A stretch of DNA of 64,000 nt from Azospirillum brasilense (GTDB lineage Bacteria; Pseudomonadota; Alphaproteobacteria; Azospirillales; Azospirillaceae): contig NZ_CP032346.1 of assembly GCF_005222205.1 (NCBI RefSeq), positions 62,001-126,000 on the forward strand, given 5' to 3'. Shown one piece after another: positions 1-8,493 of the stretch. The notes beneath the pieces are model-generated. The model did no database searches. It was not told where the DNA came from and saw only the letters and a list, made by a program, of their open reading frames with translations. The number at the start of each line of letters is the position of its first letter. Position 1 is the stretch's first letter. Position numbers and translations under genes: made by a program.

Positions 1-397
1 GCCGCAGGCGGCCGCCATCCCCGACCTGATCGCCGACGCCGCCCGCGCCGGGGCGGAGCTGGTCTACATCGGGCCGGACACGCTGGTCGCCTCCAACAAC
101 AACGCTGTGGTGGCGGAGCAGGCGCTGGCCCACCGGCTGGCCACCTTCTGCTCCACCGAGCTGCCGATCCGCCGGGCCAACCTGCTGATGGGGCTGGTCA
201 GCCCGGCCGTCAACGTCGGGCGCTTCGCCGGGCTGAAGGCGGTGGAGATCCTGACCGGGGCCAAGCCCGCCGACACCATTCCGGTGGAGACGCTGAACCG
301 CTTCTCCCTGCTGCTGCGCATCGGGGCGGCCAAGCAACTGGACCTCTACCCGCCGATGCGCCTGCTCAACATCGCCGAAATCGTCCAGGACGCCTGA
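1..397 (+). CDS. ABC transporter substrate-binding protein, 3' end only
   Basis: This is the C-terminal 131 codons of a gene that begins before the window. The readable part runs from a PDLIADAARAGAELVYIG stretch to LLNIAEIVQDA. It matches the end of the PF04392-type periplasmic binding proteins: a VASNNNAVV segment, a GLVSPAVNVGR segment, then AVEILTGAKPADTIPVE and a closing Pro-x-x-Leu-Leu helix. Such proteins deliver a solute to an ABC permease outside the inner membrane; the ligand cannot be told from this fragment. One base separates its stop from the next ATG, so it is probably the upstream gene of the GNAT/ATP-grasp operon. The signal peptide lies outside the window. The family call is from remembered patterns and is fairly sure; substrate unknown. 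Confidence 0.75.
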   Translation, partial: PQAAAIPDLIADAARAGAELVYIGPDTLVASNNNAVVAEQALAHRLATFCSTELPIRRANLLMGLVSPAVNVGRFAGLKAVEILTGAKPADTIPVETLNRFSLLLRIGAAKQLDLYPPMRLLNIAEIVQDA

Positions 398-398
398 C

Positions 399-1184
399 AT
401 GACGGTCCTCTTATCCCCCGAACAGACGGTCCACACGGGCATGCTGCGCGTCCGGCGCGGCGAGCCGGTCTGCGTTCCCTACCGCATCCGCTTCCTCGGC
501 CCCGCCGACCTGCCGGCGCTGGAGGCGTTCCGCGGCTACATCTTCGGGCAGTTGCCGGACATCGACGCCTATTTCCCCGAGACGCCGGAGTTCGCCGGTC
601 TGCATGTGGGCGAGCGCGGCGTGACGCTGGGGCTGGAGGCCGAGGGGCGGCTGATCGGCTGCGCCATCCTGGGCCTGCCGCAGCCGGGCATGCCGGCCTT
701 CGTGGACGACCTGCCGGGCACGCGCCCCGCCGTCACCGCCACCGCCCACATGGCGAGCTGCATGGTCCATCCGGACTTCCGCGGCAACGGGCTGCAACGG
801 CTGCTGGTGACGCTGCGCACGCTCCACGCGCTGGGGGCGGGGCGCCCGCACCTGTTCTCGCGCGTCGCCCTGTCCAACCCGCGCAGCCTGGCGAACCTGC
901 TGGCCGGCGGCTTCCTGGTGCGCCGGGTGCTGGTCATGCACGCCAGCGGCCGGCTGCGCTACCTGCTGCATCGCGACCTCGGGGCGGCGCCGCCGGCCTG
1001 GGTGCCGGGCAGCGAGCGCGTTTTCGCGGTGCCCGAGCTGGACGAGCAGCGGGCGGTGATCGAGGCCGGCTGGGTCGGGCGGTCGGTGGAGCTGGACGGT
1101 CCCGTGCCGCTGGTCACCTACGCGCGCCCGATGGAGGCTGCGACGGCCCTGCCGCAGGACACCGCGCTGGAGGTCGCGCCATGA
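399..1184 (+). CDS. GNAT-family N-acetyltransferase, 261 aa
   Basis: A GCN5-related acyltransferase. The diagnostic acetyl-CoA loop is MVHPDFRGNGLQRLL at about residues 122-136, preceded by the beta-4 strand with ASC. The N-terminal 25 residues precede the fold, and about 70 residues follow the GNAT core. The size (261 aa) is longer than a minimal GNAT (about 150), so a second small domain at the C-terminus is likely. It starts one base after the upstream stop and overlaps the ATP-grasp gene by four bases (ATGA), so the two are almost certainly co-translated. The pairing suggests acetylation of the substrate or product of the ligase; that is inference. The acceptor is unknown. Confidence 0.85.
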   Translation: MTVLLSPEQTVHTGMLRVRRGEPVCVPYRIRFLGPADLPALEAFRGYIFGQLPDIDAYFPETPEFAGLHVGERGVTLGLEAEGRLIGCAILGLPQPGMPAFVDDLPGTRPAVTATAHMASCMVHPDFRGNGLQRLLVTLRTLHALGAGRPHLFSRVALSNPRSLANLLAGGFLVRRVLVMHASGRLRYLLHRDLGAAPPAWVPGSERVFAVPELDEQRAVIEAGWVGRSVELDGPVPLVTYARPMEAATALPQDTALEVAP

Positions 1185-2434
1185 GCGCTCCGCTCAAAAC
1201 GGCGGTCGTCGTCGATCCCTATTCCACCGGCATCCTTCTGGCGCCGCGCCTGCGCGCGCGGGGCTACGAGGTGGTCGCGGTGCAGAGCCGCCCCGACCTC
1301 GCCCCGTCGCTGCTGCGCAGCTACCAGCCCGACGACTTCGCGGCGCACATCCTCCACGACGGCGACCTCGACGCGCTGGCGAGGACGCTGCGCCCGCTGG
1401 CCCCGGCCTTCATCCTGCCGGGCAACGAGTCCGCGGTGGAGTTGACCGACGCGCTGGGCGCCGTCCTTGGCACGCCGGGCAACAGCCCGAAGCTGACCGC
1501 CGCGCGCCGCAACAAGTTCATGATGATCGAGCGGCTGGCCGCCGCCGGCCTGCTGACCGCCCGCCAGACCATGGCGACCAGCGCCACCGAGGCGGTGGAA
1601 TGGGCGGCGCAGGCGGGCTGGCCCGTGGTGGCGAAGCCGATGGCCAGCGCCTCCACCGACCATGTCTATTTCTGCGACACCCCCGCGCAGCTCCGCGCCG
1701 CCGTCGAGGCCATCCTCGGCAGCCGCGATTTCTGCGGGTCGGCCAACGAGCGGGTTCTGGTGCAGACCTACCTGGACGGGCTCGAATACGTCGTCAACAC
1801 GGTCAGCCGCGGCGGGCGCCACTATGTCTGCGACGTGCTGCTGTCGGCCAAGCGGGCGCTGAACGGGTCGCCCTTCGTGTACGACAATTACCGTCTGCTG
1901 CCGCCGGAGGAGCCGGTGGCGCAGGCGCTGATGGCCTACATCCGCCGGGTCCTCGACGCGCTGGAGATCACCGACGGCGCCGGCCATGCCGAGGTGCGGA
2001 TGACCGCGCGCGGACCGGCGCTGGTGGAGATCGCGGCGCGCGCCATGGGCCCGGCCGGCTCGACCACCGGCATCGCGGCGGGCACCGGGCACGATCAGGT
2101 GGACCTGCTGGTCGATGCCTTCGACGGGGCGGCGGCGGTCGGGCCGCGGCTCGGCGGCCATTACCGCTTCCTGGCCGACGCGATGGTCCTCTACCTGCCG
2201 GTGCTGGTGTCGGGCCGGGTGGAGGCGCTGCCGGACCTCTCCGTCCTGGACGGGATGGCGAGCGTGCGCGGTTACGGCCTCGTGCCGCGGGTTGGGGACG
2301 AGGTGGTGCCGACGCTCGATCTGACGCAGGTGCTGGCGAAAATCTACTTGGCGCATCCCGACCGGGCCGTGTTCGAGCGCGACTGGGCCGCCATCCGCTC
2401 CCTGGAGGACCGCCTCCAGCCGACCGTCGCGTAG
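1181..2434 (+). CDS. ATP-grasp ligase, 417 aa
   Basis: An ATP-grasp enzyme of the carboxylate-amine ligase type. A Rossmann-like N-terminal domain (residues 6-95) is followed by the linker KLTAARRNKFMMIERLAAAG. The ATP-binding lysine is in WPVVAKP at about residue 152, the adenine-site segment is VLVQTYLDGLEYVVNTVS, and the metal-binding strand is AEVRMTARGPALVEIAAR at about 270-287. This order matches L-amino-acid ligases and D-Ala-D-Ala-like ligases that join a carboxylate to an amine through an acyl phosphate. It overlaps the GNAT gene by four bases. With a binding protein and an acetyltransferase beside it, a role in making or modifying a small peptide-like compound is plausible but unproven. 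Purine or biotin-type ATP-grasp enzymes are less likely because their extra domains are absent. Confidence 0.85.
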   Translation: MSAPLKTAVVVDPYSTGILLAPRLRARGYEVVAVQSRPDLAPSLLRSYQPDDFAAHILHDGDLDALARTLRPLAPAFILPGNESAVELTDALGAVLGTPGNSPKLTAARRNKFMMIERLAAAGLLTARQTMATSATEAVEWAAQAGWPVVAKPMASASTDHVYFCDTPAQLRAAVEAILGSRDFCGSANERVLVQTYLDGLEYVVNTVSRGGRHYVCDVLLSAKRALNGSPFVYDNYRLLPPEEPVAQALMAYIRRVLDALEITDGAGHAEVRMTARGPALVEIAARAMGPAGSTTGIAAGTGHDQVDLLVDAFDGAAAVGPRLGGHYRFLADAMVLYLPVLVSGRVEALPDLSVLDGMASVRGYGLVPRVGDEVVPTLDLTQVLAKIYLAHPDRAVFERDWAAIRSLEDRLQPTVA

Positions 2435-2455
2435 CGTCGGAGCGGGCGGGCGGCG

Positions 2456-3229
2456 ATGGCGCATGTCCCTTACGAGCAGCGCTGGGCCGCGGCCCGCAAG
2501 CGCTTCGAGGCTGCAACGGCGAAGCATCGGCCGAAGGACGCCAAGGCGGTCGCCGCCGCGCTGAACGGCGACGCCGCGCTGGTCAAGGCGCTGAAGTCCG
2601 GCGACGCCGTCCACCGCGCCGGCACGACCGGTGACGAGGCCGTGAAGGATCTCGTCGCCACGGGGAAGGACGCCGTTAAGGCGCGCAAGGCCTATCTGAC
2701 CGCGCTCGGCAAGGCGCTGGATGAGGATGTGGCCGGCCGCGGCGACAAGGCCGCGGCGGCGGCCTGCGAGCGGGCGATGAAGGCGCTCGCCAAGGACCTC
2801 GCGGAGTTGGAGGCGGACATCGGCGCGGACGCCGACCGCCTCAAGGCGCAGGCGGCCCAGGCCGAGAAGGACGCCGTCTCGGCGGAACGCGCGCAGAAGC
2901 GCTGGGAGGCGAACATCAACGGCGCGCTCGCCCGTGCCGCCGCGGGGGTCGCCAAGGTGCGCGCCAAGCCGACCCCGGAGACCTACAACGAGCTGTTCCC
3001 GGCGCTGGCCCGCGATCTTGCCGCCCAACTCGCCGCGGCGAAGGCGCTGGACGGGCTGCGCGCCGATCCGGACTTCTACCGCCGCAAGCTTGCTCCCTGG
3101 GCCGGGCAGGGCGGCGACGGGCCGCCGATGCGCGTGCCGCCCGACTACACCGCCCGCCAGATCACCGACCTGATCAAGGAGTTCGCCACCGTCTGCAAGG
3201 GCGTGGTGCAACTGGTCGGCGGCCGCTGA
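2456..3229 (+). CDS. Uncharacterised Lys/Ala-rich helical protein, 257 aa
   Basis: I do not recognise this protein. It is rich in Ala, Lys, Asp and Glu with long amphipathic heptad-like stretches between about residues 55 and 170, so it should be mostly helical and may form a coiled coil. The C-terminal third holds a less repetitive region (PETYNELFPALARDLA, then a Pro/Gly-rich WAGQGGDGPP turn and a final helix). No signal peptide or membrane segment is visible, so it is probably cytoplasmic. It begins 21 bases after the ATP-grasp stop and may be the last gene of that operon. The start ATG has a purine-rich GGAGCGGGCGG before it. The neighbouring protein at 3381-4142 has the same bulk composition. 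Confidence 0.7.
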   Translation: MAHVPYEQRWAAARKRFEAATAKHRPKDAKAVAAALNGDAALVKALKSGDAVHRAGTTGDEAVKDLVATGKDAVKARKAYLTALGKALDEDVAGRGDKAAAAACERAMKALAKDLAELEADIGADADRLKAQAAQAEKDAVSAERAQKRWEANINGALARAAAGVAKVRAKPTPETYNELFPALARDLAAQLAAAKALDGLRADPDFYRRKLAPWAGQGGDGPPMRVPPDYTARQITDLIKEFATVCKGVVQLVGGR

Positions 3230-3380
3230 GAGACGGGGCGGAAAGGGAAGCCGCCGTTTTGGACCCAATCGACCCCCGGTAGGGGCGGGAGAGGAGCAAT
3301 CGCCGATTCCGAGGGTGGCGCCCGCCTCCTACCATGCGGACCGATAGGGTGAATGCTTGGTTAAGCGGAGGAGCTGAGAC

Positions 3381-4142
3381 ATGGGTGGTCCCCTGAAGCG
3401 CATCGAAATCCCGGACATCCTGACCCAGAAGGACTGGGACAAGAAGAAGGGCGCCATCGCCAAGATCGCCGGCAAGACCGGCGTCGGCGACGCGATGAAG
3501 GCGGTGGACAAGGCGCACGGCGCCATCGACTGGAAGAAGCTGAGCGTGTCGTTGAACGCTCCCAGCAACGCCACGCTGGACGACCTCGACTCGCTGCTGG
3601 ACGAGGCGCGGGCGGAGTACAAGCGCTCGGTCGAGCCGCTGCGCACCCAGCTCCAGAAGCTCCGCGATCTGGCCGAGGCGACAGCGAAGAAGTTCAAGTC
3701 GAACAAGCTGATCCCGAAGGACTCCGCCGCCCACGCGGAGAAGGTGGGCAAGGCCGCCGACCAGCTCTTCGTCGCCTTCAACCAGTCCTCGCTCGGCGAC
3801 AAGATCGTCGATGACTACGAGGGCATGAAGGACGCCATCGAGAAGGCCGACAAGGTGCGCGCCAAGGGGCGGGAGATCCTGGAAAAATACATGCTGTCCC
3901 TGGCGAAGAAGCTGAAGACGGCGAAGACGGTGGACGATTTCCAGGACCTGTGGAAGGAGGACATTCGTGGCGTCGGCACCCAGCTGCCGAAGATGCCCGA
4001 GCTGAAAGCCTTCCTGAAGGAATGGCGCAACATCTCCTCCCAGGACGGCATCCCGGAGACCGACGAGGATGTGAAGAGCCGCTGCAAGGAGGTGATGGCC
4101 GTGCTGGCCCGCATGGACAAGCAAATGAAGGCCATGGCCTGA
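3381..4142 (+). CDS. Uncharacterised Lys-rich helical protein, 253 aa; relative of the N-terminal domain of the 24594-25481 protein
   Basis: Function unknown. The protein is soluble, lysine-rich and predicted mainly helical, without signal peptide. A segment around residues 46-110 (HGAIDWKKL, a LDDLDSLLDEARAEYKRS helix, then LRDLAEATAKKFK and IPKDSAAHAEK) lines up by eye with FGSITWHKV, an LDEDTIHVYESEVD helix, LAAAASKDLGALAK and NPKDAVAKKA in the protein at 24594-25481. That hints at a shared domain. The start is well supported by GGAGGAG eight bases upstream of the ATG. The 150-base gap from the previous gene and its own ribosome site suggest separate expression. A strong hairpin follows the stop. 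Confidence 0.75.
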   Translation: MGGPLKRIEIPDILTQKDWDKKKGAIAKIAGKTGVGDAMKAVDKAHGAIDWKKLSVSLNAPSNATLDDLDSLLDEARAEYKRSVEPLRTQLQKLRDLAEATAKKFKSNKLIPKDSAAHAEKVGKAADQLFVAFNQSSLGDKIVDDYEGMKDAIEKADKVRAKGREILEKYMLSLAKKLKTAKTVDDFQDLWKEDIRGVGTQLPKMPELKAFLKEWRNISSQDGIPETDEDVKSRCKEVMAVLARMDKQMKAMA

Positions 4143-4587
4143 CCGCGTTCAGCGCCGCGGCCGATCGGCTGCCCTGTGCGGGAGCGTCCGGAAATTCGCC
4201 CGTGTTCGGGCAGTTCCGGACGCTTCGCCTATTAGCGAACCCTGTTGAAATCGCCGCGTTCGGCGATCGCCGCCAAGTATGGGCCATATCCTCGATTGAA
4301 AGGTTAAAACCACATTTTCTATAGGATTTACGATTGACCAAGCTTGTTGCGAATTTCTGAGTCGTTGTTGCATCGATGGCTGGTTATACTTCGCCGCGTG
4401 GCCGGTTTCGGTTTCATGGGGTTTCGGCTTTAAATGCCTGGGTGCATCGGTATTTCCGCAACGACCGTTTTGCGATACCTCTCATGACGGGATTGGCTCG
4501 GCGCCTGTCGACCTGCGGGTCGGGCCGCGGCCCGTGCCATGCGCCTGCCGAAGGAACTGTGCCCCGGTGCTTCCGCCGCCTGCTGCC
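4143..4587. other. 445-bp intergenic region
   Basis: It holds a strong inverted repeat at its left end (4183-4224). Next comes an AT-richer patch at about 4300-4400 containing TTGACC at 4334 and several T and A runs, probably the promoter region of the downstream kinase operon. The right end returns to high GC. A short open frame across 4376-4600 has no coding character. I see no RNA gene. Confidence 0.5.
4183..4224 (+). terminator. Long two-part hairpin after the 253-aa gene
   Basis: Perfect 11-base arms AGCGTCCGGAA (4183-4193) and TTCCGGACGCT (4214-4224) enclose a second stem GCCCG-TGTT-CGGGC (4198-4211). There is no clear T run after it, so it could be a weak terminator, a transcript-stabilising structure or a repeat element. 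Confidence 0.5.
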
Positions 4588-7464
4588 ATGCCGTCTCTAA
4601 CCGCCTTTGTTGCGCGTGTCGCCCGACGGCTGGGCGTGGTTCTGCTCCTCGCTCTTCTTTGCACCGCTCCGGGCACCGCTCCGGCCCTGGCCACCGTTCT
4701 CCCGGAGGCGGAGCGCGGCGTGCTCGATCTGCGGGGCTGGTACGCCGACCTCGACGGGCCGGTGTCGCTGGACGGCGAGTGGCTGGTGTCCTGGGACCGT
4801 CTGGCCGGTGAGGAAAGCCTGAATCCGCTGCCGGAGCCCGATGGCGCGCTTTGGATGCCCTTCACCCTGCCGGCGATCTGGAACGGGGCCGAGCGCCCGG
4901 ACGGCCGGAAGATGGGCGGCATGGGGGCCGCCACCTTCCGCCTGAAGATCCTGCTGCCGCCCGGCATGCCGCCGCTGACGCTGAAGATGCCGCCGGCCAA
5001 CTCGGCCATGCGGGTGTGGGTGGACGGCCGGTCGGTCGCCGCCGCGGGGGTGCCGGCCCTGGCCGCCGCGCAGGAGCAGCCGTCCTCCGTCTCCCGCTTC
5101 GTCACGCTGCATGGCGGGCAGAGGGTCATCGAACTGGCGGTCGAGGTTTCCAACCACTTCCATTTCGAAGGCGGGATCGGGCGCACGGTCTATCTCGACG
5201 CCAACGGAGGTTTGTCGCGGCTGTGGCAGCGGCAGTTGATGACCAACGCCGGGGCGCTGATGTCGCTGTCCTTGATGGCGCTGTTCATCGCCGCCTTCCT
5301 GCGCCGGCGCCTGTCGGCGGCCCCGCTGTTCCTGGTGATGCTGCTGGCGGCCTGCGCCATGCGGCTGATCTGCACCAGCGAACTGCTGCGCGTCTTTTTC
5401 CCCGGCGTGTCGGAGGTGTGGGCCTACCGGCTGGAATATCTGCCGATCTACATGTTCTACCCGATCTACTTCCACCTGCTGCGCGAGCTGTTCCCCGGAT
5501 GCCTGCACCGCGGGGTCGGGCGCGCCATGATGGTGGTCGCGGTGCCCGGCATGGTCTTGGTTCTGGTGACCGAACCGGCGCAGTTCACGCAATTTCGCGA
5601 TGTTGCGAGCCTGCTGCTGGTGCTGTCGGCCCTGTATTTCGCGTGGCGCCTCGCCGTGGCCGCCCTGCGCCGCCATCCCGGCGCGCTCCTGCTGGGGGCG
5701 GGGGCGCTGGCCTTCCTGGGGTCGGTGGTGCACGACGCGCTGATGTACGCGCATTTCTTCGAGAGCATCGACCTCGTGCCCTACGGGGCGTTGCTGTTCC
5801 TGTTCAGCCACGCGCTGGTGCTGGGGCGGCGGGTGGAAACGGCCTTCCTCAACGAGCGCCGGCTGTCGCAGGAGCTGGCCGCCCTCAACGAGGGGCTGGA
5901 GCGCCAGATCGCCGAGCGCACCCGCGCCCTGTCGGACAAGTCCGCGACGCTGGAACGCTTCCTCGCCAACCTCAGCCACGAGGTCCGGACCCCGCTGAAC
6001 GCCGTTCTGGGCATGGTGCGGGTGATCCGCCGCGAAGGCCCGACCGAGCAGCTCGACGAACGGCTGCGCGTCGCCGACGGGGCGGGGCGGCATCTCGTCT
6101 CCATGCTCGACACCATCCTCGACCTGTCGCGGTTGGAGGCGGGCCGGATGGAGCTGCACCCCCAGCCCACCGACGTGGTGGCGCTGGTCGAGGACGCCGT
6201 GGCGCTGATGCGCGCGGGTGCGGAGGAGAAGGGGCTGGGCCTGTCCCTGACGGTCAGCGGGCTGGGGGCGGCGCGTTTTTGGATCGATCCATTGCGCTTG
6301 CGCCAGATCGTTCTGAACCTTCTGAGCAACGCCGTGAAGTTCACCGAGCGTGGCGGGGTGGAGGTGTCGCTGACCGCGACGCCGGCCCCGGCGGGCACGG
6401 CGAGCGGGACGGTCGTTCTGTGCCTGACCGTGGCGGACAGCGGCCCCGGCGTTCCGCGGGCGGCCGAGGCGATCATTTTCGAGCCTTTTCATCGGCTGGA
6501 GGGGAGCCGGCTGGAAGGCAACCGCCGCGATGGCGCCGGCCTTGGGCTCGCCATCGTCAACGGGCTCGTCCGGCTGATGGGCGGCGACGTCGGCCTGGAA
6601 GGCCGTGCCGGCGGCGGTTCCCTCTTCACGGTCTCGCTGCCGACGCGCCCGCTTCCGGTCGCCGATCCGTCGCCGGGCCGCGCCGCCCCCATGCCGGTCC
6701 CGGGGAGTCTGGACATCCTGGTGGTGGAGGACGCGCCGGAGAACCAGGCCATCCTTCGCGAGTATCTGGCGCCCGGCGGCCACCGCGCCGTCTACACGGA
6801 CAGCGGGGAAGAGGCCCTGGCGGTTCTGGCCACCAGGACCGTGGACGTCGTGCTGCTCGACATGCGGCTGCCGGGAATCGACGGGGTGGAGGTGACGCGG
6901 CGCATCCGCGCCTTGCCGGACGCCGAGCGGGCGCTGGTGCCGGTGATCGCGGTGACCGCCAACAGCTCGCCGGAGGACCGGGCGGATTATCTGGAGGCCG
7001 GCGTGGACGAGGTGGTGGCCAAGCCGGTGGACCCCGACGCGCTCCAGGACGCGCTCGCGCGCCACGCGCCGTCGGGCACCTGCGCGCCCGCGTCCGTTCC
7101 GTCCGTCGCGGTCCGGCAGGCGCCGCTCGGGAGCGGACGTCTTCCGGGCGGGCTGTCCAGCGCCGACCGCGCCCGCCTGATGGAGCGCTTCGCCCAGGCC
7201 TGCCGGGAGGTGCTGGCGGTTCTCGACGACGCGGACTCGCCGCCCCGGCGCGTGGTCGACGCGGCCCACCGCATGAAGGGCAGCGGCGGCACCTATGGCT
7301 TTCCGGAGGTGAGCGCCGCGGCGCGGGCGCTGGAGCGGACGGCGCAGGCCGTCGAAAGCGGAAGCGGGGGGGCCGCTTCCATGCAAGGGGACGCGGCGGC
7401 GCTGCGGGATCGGCTTCACGCCGCCCTGCGCGCCATCGAAAAGGGGGAGGCGGGGCTGACATGA
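4588..7464 (+). CDS. Hybrid sensor histidine kinase with 7TM-type sensor, receiver and Hpt domains, 958 aa
   Basis: A membrane phosphorelay kinase. The N-terminus is a signal anchor (LGVVLLLALLCTAP), then a periplasmic 7TMR-DISMED2-like domain (LDLRGWYADLDGPVSLDGEW) and a seven-helix block from about residue 205 to 415. A coiled linker follows, then the kinase: H-box NLSHEVRTP with phospho-His 464, N-box LNLLSNAVKF, and GAGLGLAIVNGLVRLMGG. The receiver has phosphoacceptor Asp 758 in LLDMRLPG and a KPVD lysine. The last domain is an Hpt with His 894 in AAHRMKGSGG. The chosen ATG gives a proper signal anchor; an upstream GTG at 4534 would add 18 Cys/Pro-rich residues. The response regulator follows 49 bases later. 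The His-Asp-His-Asp layout is like TorS/ArcB. The signal sensed is unknown; 7TM-DISM sensors often bind carbohydrates or other small ligands. Confidence 0.93.
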   Translation: MPSLTAFVARVARRLGVVLLLALLCTAPGTAPALATVLPEAERGVLDLRGWYADLDGPVSLDGEWLVSWDRLAGEESLNPLPEPDGALWMPFTLPAIWNGAERPDGRKMGGMGAATFRLKILLPPGMPPLTLKMPPANSAMRVWVDGRSVAAAGVPALAAAQEQPSSVSRFVTLHGGQRVIELAVEVSNHFHFEGGIGRTVYLDANGGLSRLWQRQLMTNAGALMSLSLMALFIAAFLRRRLSAAPLFLVMLLAACAMRLICTSELLRVFFPGVSEVWAYRLEYLPIYMFYPIYFHLLRELFPGCLHRGVGRAMMVVAVPGMVLVLVTEPAQFTQFRDVASLLLVLSALYFAWRLAVAALRRHPGALLLGAGALAFLGSVVHDALMYAHFFESIDLVPYGALLFLFSHALVLGRRVETAFLNERRLSQELAALNEGLERQIAERTRALSDKSATLERFLANLSHEVRTPLNAVLGMVRVIRREGPTEQLDERLRVADGAGRHLVSMLDTILDLSRLEAGRMELHPQPTDVVALVEDAVALMRAGAEEKGLGLSLTVSGLGAARFWIDPLRLRQIVLNLLSNAVKFTERGGVEVSLTATPAPAGTASGTVVLCLTVADSGPGVPRAAEAIIFEPFHRLEGSRLEGNRRDGAGLGLAIVNGLVRLMGGDVGLEGRAGGGSLFTVSLPTRPLPVADPSPGRAAPMPVPGSLDILVVEDAPENQAILREYLAPGGHRAVYTDSGEEALAVLATRTVDVVLLDMRLPGIDGVEVTRRIRALPDAERALVPVIAVTANSSPEDRADYLEAGVDEVVAKPVDPDALQDALARHAPSGTCAPASVPSVAVRQAPLGSGRLPGGLSSADRARLMERFAQACREVLAVLDDADSPPRRVVDAAHRMKGSGGTYGFPEVSAAARALERTAQAVESGSGGAASMQGDAAALRDRLHAALRAIEKGEAGLT

Positions 7465-7513
7465 CGGCGACAGGGATTGAAGCGACGGGACCGGCAGCGG
7501 CGGGCAGGGCGGC

Positions 7514-8263
7514 ATGAGCGTCGGATCGGAACTGGTCGGGCGGACCGTGCTGGTGGTCGAGGATTCTCCCGAAACGCAGGATTTGATCGCCACCTATCTG
7601 GAAAGCCAGGGGTTGCGGGTGCTGCGGGCCGCGAACGGGGCGGAACTGACCGAGCGCATCGCGCGGGACCGGCCGGACCTCGTGCTGCTGGACATCAACC
7701 TGCCGGATTGCGACGGGCTGGCCCTGGCCGAGCGGCTGCGGCTGGGGGAAACCCTTCCGCTCATCTTCGTGACCGGACGCGACAGCCCGACCGACCGCAT
7801 CGCCGGCCTGTCCCACGGCGGCGATTACGTGACCAAGCCGGTCGATCTGCTCGAACTGCTGATCCGCATCCGCAACCTGCTGCGCCGCTCCGGGGCGTCC
7901 GCCGTTCCGTCCGCATCCGTCGAGGGGGCGGCGGGTCCGGCCCCCGACGCGCCGCTGACCTTCCGGGGGTGGCGTCTGGATCTGGTGCGCCGTGCGCTGT
8001 TCCGTCCCGACGGCTCCTACCTCGCATTGACGACGGGGGAGTTCAACATCCTGGCGGCGCTGGCGGCCATGCGGCCCAACCCGGTCAGCCGCGAATATCT
8101 GCTGGACGTGATCAGCAACCGCGACCCGCGCTCCATCAGCGAGCACACGGTGGACACGCTGATCACCCGGCTGCGCCGCAAGATGCGGCTGGACGACGGC
8201 GCGCCATCGCCGATCGTTACCGTCCGTGGGGTCGGTTATGCATTGGAATCTGACGAATCTTGA
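7514..8263 (+). CDS. OmpR/TorR-type response regulator, 249 aa
   Basis: The likely partner of the hybrid kinase just upstream. The receiver domain (residues 10-125) has the acidic pocket VVEDS, phosphoacceptor Asp 60 in LVLLDINLPDCDG, and Lys 108 in YVTKP. The alpha-4 loop GLSHGGDYVTKP is one residue shorter than the usual GADDYVTKP. A Pro/Ala linker leads to an OmpR-type winged helix (about 145-245) with SEHTVDTLITRLRRKM as recognition helix and VRGVGYAL as the wing. It should bind DNA when phosphorylated by the kinase relay. The kinase gene ends 49 bases before, so they form one operon. Targets are not visible, though the palindrome just downstream is a candidate. Confidence 0.93.
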   Translation: MSVGSELVGRTVLVVEDSPETQDLIATYLESQGLRVLRAANGAELTERIARDRPDLVLLDINLPDCDGLALAERLRLGETLPLIFVTGRDSPTDRIAGLSHGGDYVTKPVDLLELLIRIRNLLRRSGASAVPSASVEGAAGPAPDAPLTFRGWRLDLVRRALFRPDGSYLALTTGEFNILAALAAMRPNPVSREYLLDVISNRDPRSISEHTVDTLITRLRRKMRLDDGAPSPIVTVRGVGYALESDES

Positions 8264-8313
8264 CGATAATGATTAATATGCAATAATAAACCGCACGTTA
8301 CTCCGACAGAAAA

Positions 8314-8333
8314 GTATCAACGGCCGTTGATAC
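8314..8333. promoter_or_regulatory. Perfect 20-bp palindrome upstream of the receiver-MarR gene
   Basis: GTATCAACGGCCGTTGATAC is a perfect palindrome inside an AT-rich patch (8264-8360) between the response regulator gene and the MarR-fusion gene. Its length and symmetry fit a dimeric winged-helix regulator. The downstream MarR-type protein could autoregulate through it, or the OmpR-type regulator could use it. That is inference. Confidence 0.6.
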
Positions 8334-8493
8334 GCGTTCGAACGGGGTAATGCTATACATCACCCAACGAATGATTGACGGTTCCAAGCGGGTACCTGGA
8401 GGTGGCGGAACGTTCCGCCGCATCGGGTCGCCGCGCCGGGCCTGACACCGCCGCCGGTCAACCGGCGCGCGATCTGATGCGGGTGAGAGCGGC

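Noticed and set aside
1118..3268. Long open frames antisense to real genes, such as 716 codons here and similar ones over 4597-7593, 9766-12744 and 33981-37028
   Set aside because: They are Arg/Gly/His/Pro-rich, lack ribosome sites and known motifs, and lie exactly over well-supported genes. High GC content makes such frames common.
4376..4600. Short open frame in the gap before the hybrid kinase
   Set aside because: No homology-like pattern, no ribosome site, and composition of non-coding GC-rich DNA.
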